From Nostoc favosum CHAB5714 (GTDB lineage Bacteria; Cyanobacteriota; Cyanobacteriia; Cyanobacteriales; Nostocaceae): DNA of 64,000 nt. Shown here piece after piece: positions 62,151 to 64,000 of the stretch; positions within the stretch are counted from its first letter, which is position 1; the number at the start of each line of letters is the position of its first letter. A program made the position numbers and the translations under genes. The notes below the pieces were generated by a model. The model was not told the DNA's origin. It made no database searches and saw only the letters and a program-made list of their open reading frames with translations. The stretch spans positions 62,001 through 126,000 of the forward strand of contig NZ_JAIVFQ010000002.1 of assembly GCF_020829495.1 (NCBI RefSeq), given 5' to 3'.

Positions 62151-62248
62151 ATTAAGTGCAAATGCGTATATTGTTTGTCTTCAATTTAAAAACTTAAAAC
62201 TTTTTCTTAGACCTTCTACTTAAACCCGCAACTTTAGGGGTAATTTTT

Positions 62249-63331
62249 ATGAAACAACGGCTTGTATTTCCCAGGCAAAAGGTAAGCTTAATTTGTGTAG
62301 GTGCGATTTCTCGTCCCCAAATACTTTTACAGAGCTTTTTACTGTTTACTTTTTTGCTGAGTCCCATAGCTGCGAGTGCAGTTGATATTACGCAACAACT
62401 CCACCGTCCTTTAAATAGTTCTGTTGGGCGACAATCAAGAGATGAAGCAGATGGCTTGCTGAGTATCGGTGAAAAACAATACGCTTCAGGATATGCCGAT
62501 AAAACAATTACGTCTTGCTTGCGGGCATTGGAACTATATCACGCAATTGGCGACCTGAAAGCACAAGGTCTAACTTACAATTTGCTTGCTAAGGCTTATG
62601 TGCAGATTGGTAGTTTAAAAGAGGCGGAAGATGCTTTAAGAAGAGGATTAGCGATCGCTCGTGATACTAAAGACTTCCAATCTCAGGTTTTTGTGCTAAA
62701 TAATATCGGTACATTTTTCCTGCAACAAGGAGAATTTGCTGCTGCCAGCAATTCTGTTGAAGATGCACTCGCAATTGCTCACGGTGTCAAAAACATTGAA
62801 GGAGAAGGACTATCTTTAAGTAATTTGGGTTTAGTAACTGCCAGGTTAGGAGATTATAACAAGGCGATTAAATTGTATGAAAATGCTTTAATTTTCCGCC
62901 GTCAGACTGGCGATGCCATCGGTGAAGCAAATACCTTAAATAATTTAGGAGATGCTTACTTAGCATCTGGAAATTATCAGGATACTATTGGCACTTATGG
63001 GGCAGCAATGCAGATAGCTAAAACTAACCGCGATCGCACTAATGAATTACGGGCAATTGACGGTTTAGTTACTGCTCACACTGCTGTCGGACGTTATGAA
63101 CGGGCTTTTGATTTACTAGAGGAACGTTTAAAACTCGCTAAAGAATTGCAAAATTTGCGAGAAGAATTAAAATCTTTTGAGTCTTACGCTCAGTTATACA
63201 AGCAACAAGGTAATTACCTAACTGCTCGCAATTTTTACGAAAGGGCTATTATACTGGCGCGGACATTGGAAGACAGCAAGCAAGAAGTGCAATTGCTGGA
63301 TCAGCTAACTAAAATGCTTCAGCGCAAGTAG
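62249..63331 (+). CDS. Exported TPR-repeat protein
   Basis: A 360-residue protein. A signal peptide lies within residues 1-45 (LLQSFLLFTFLLSPIAASAV). At least six TPR units of the 40-residue Rapsyn/LGN-like kind follow (YNKAIKLYENALIFRRQTGD, AIGEANTLNNLGDAYLASGN, YQDTIGTYGAAMQIAKTNRD). It has a good start, ATG at 62249 after AGGGGTAATTTTT. It should be a periplasmic scaffold; the partner is not known. It may be expressed with the sigma-like gene upstream. Confidence 0.85.
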   Translation: MKQRLVFPRQKVSLICVGAISRPQILLQSFLLFTFLLSPIAASAVDITQQLHRPLNSSVGRQSRDEADGLLSIGEKQYASGYADKTITSCLRALELYHAIGDLKAQGLTYNLLAKAYVQIGSLKEAEDALRRGLAIARDTKDFQSQVFVLNNIGTFFLQQGEFAAASNSVEDALAIAHGVKNIEGEGLSLSNLGLVTARLGDYNKAIKLYENALIFRRQTGDAIGEANTLNNLGDAYLASGNYQDTIGTYGAAMQIAKTNRDRTNELRAIDGLVTAHTAVGRYERAFDLLEERLKLAKELQNLREELKSFESYAQLYKQQGNYLTARNFYERAIILARTLEDSKQEVQLLDQLTKMLQRK

Positions 63332-63367
63332 AAATCATTCAATTTTAGATTTTGAATTGAAAGAGAA

Positions 63368-63554
63368 TAGGACTTACGCAAAAACCCTCTCAAACTCTCA
63401 TTCCTCCGTGACGCGCCAGTTGCTACCCTTCTCCTGACGGAGACGCTGCGCGAACGGGAACGCGCTTGAGCGAACAAGTCTCTTAACCGCAAGGGCGCAC
63501 TGGCTTCTCTGCGCCCTCTGTGGTTCGTTTTCCGTTACCCGTGCGTAAGTCCTA
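63368..63554. repeat. MITE-like element, TAGGACTTACGCA ends (copy 2, inverted)
   Basis: Same 13-bp ends (63368-63380 and 63542-63554) and the same interior blocks as copy 1, but in reverse order, 187 bp. It differs by a 25-bp longer middle. Confidence 0.85.
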
Positions 63555-63565
63555 TCAACGATCAA

Positions 63566-63691
63566 TTTAGTCCACAAAGCGTGGACTTCAGCTATGAGAC
63601 TCGGAATGAATTCCGAGGCGGGATAGAAACGCAGTGCGAGATTTATTAATAAAGATATGGCTGCGACGAGACTTGTGTGTACACCGTAGCC
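63566..63691. repeat. Partial, inverted copy of the 308-bp foldback element
   Basis: Reverse-complement match to about 19181-19300: ends TTTAGTCCACAAAGCGTGGA on the left and CTTGTGTGTACACCGTAGCC on the right, passing through GATTTATTAATAAAGATATG. The other terminal repeat is missing, so this copy is broken. It lies 12 bp after the MITE copy at 63368-63554. Confidence 0.8.
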
Positions 63692-63758
63692 GACTCGGAG
63701 AGGGACAGATTTGAACTTTAGTTCAAGTCAGGGAGAGGTTCATCGAACTCACGTTTGA

Positions 63759-64000
63759 TTAATTCAAGAAGACTGAACCGTTTCGTTCGATTCTCATAGC
63801 ACTTCTACCCTGTGTTGCATTCGTAGCTTCGTTAAATCTAACTTCCAAGCTTCCTAGCTCTGACGAGGGTTGTGGAGTTACTATCAACTGTCCGCCATCT
63901 TCTCGTTCAAATGTCACCGTTACTGGTGCGCTTAAAGCTTGCAGTGTGACATCTGACTTACCTGGTAGCGATCGCGGTGCCGTATCGCCAATCACTTGGT
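63759..64000 (-). CDS. C-terminal part of an unidentified protein
   Basis: An open frame of 79 codons plus stop, entering from the right edge without a start. It reads …VIGDTAPRSLPGKSDVTLQA, LSAPVTVTFEREDGGQLIVT, then …AMRIERNGSVFLN. It looks like a beta-rich domain tail. The 5' part is outside the window and the family cannot be told from this piece. A GTG at 63995 is in frame, but the frame stays open beyond it. Confidence 0.5.
   Translation of the reverse strand, partial: QVIGDTAPRSLPGKSDVTLQALSAPVTVTFEREDGGQLIVTPQPSSELGSLEVRFNEATNATQGRSAMRIERNGSVFLN

Overview
The window is chromosomal DNA of a filamentous, Nostoc-type (Nostocales) cyanobacterium. Evidence: the octamer GCGATCGC is scattered through genes and spacers; several genes belong to cyanobacterial or cyanobacteria-rich families (DUF2839, a DUF2993/LmeA protein of cyanobacterial type, the lysyl-tRNA synthetase with a KTSC tail, DUF4385, Uma2, DUF29); a cytochrome c6-like protein and a plant-type ferredoxin are present; and the spacers are full of heptamer repeats, foldback elements and short palindromes. 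No rRNA, tRNA, CRISPR array, prophage or intact transposase was recognised.

Layout. 1-1051: 5' part of a minus-strand GH15/phosphorylase-kinase-like gene. 1052-2833: gene-free, with a MITE-like element and a hairpin-rich leader in front of mgtE. 2834-6085: mgtE, pyrB and a secreted pentapeptide-repeat protein. 6156-9221: tldD-pmbA (minus). 9887-12838: a four-gene minus-strand operon (two small EamA/SMR-type membrane proteins, an FAD oxidoreductase and an ArnC/DPM1-like GT2) that looks like a polyprenyl-phosphate sugar synthesis and flipping set. 12839-14584: AT-rich and gene-poor. 15377-19009: tex, ferredoxin and small membrane proteins. 19.0-27.4 kb: small genes (coiled-coil protein, cytochrome c6-like, aldo/keto reductase, DUF433, DUF4385, VOC, Uma2, two divergent methyltransferases) among repeats. 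27752-33384: a MacAB-TolC-type efflux operon (adaptor, permease, ATPase, outer-membrane channel), split between adaptor and permease by a foldback element carrying eleven 21-bp repeats. 34.5-44.7 kb: TPR protein, response regulator, a GyrA/ParC-family subunit, GNAT, DUF2993, VapBC, cinA and glyA. 45054-46426: a tightly coupled SLOG (TRPM/LSDAT-like) plus DUF4231 two-helix membrane protein pair, the best candidate for an uncharacterised signalling or conflict system. 46.7-55.6 kb: M16 peptidase, a decayed PIN gene holding a repeat array, prolyl oligopeptidase, DUF2839, a DinG-like protein without recognisable ATPase motifs, and an M48 peptidase. 56.4-64 kb: a secreted helical protein, Uma2, lysS, DUF29, a membrane VOC-like protein, a sigma-like protein, a TPR protein and the 3' part of an unidentified gene.

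Two themes tie the window together. First, tandem arrays at four sites, from at least three unrelated sequence families, all have units of about 21 bp (two helical turns, seven codons). Second, short repeat DNA of the type that fills the spacers is also found in frame inside genes (pyrB, the GyrA-family gene, the M16 peptidase, the DinG-like gene, a TPR gene, a secreted methyltransferase and the TolC signal peptide).

All assignments come from reading the sequence and from general family knowledge; no database search was run.
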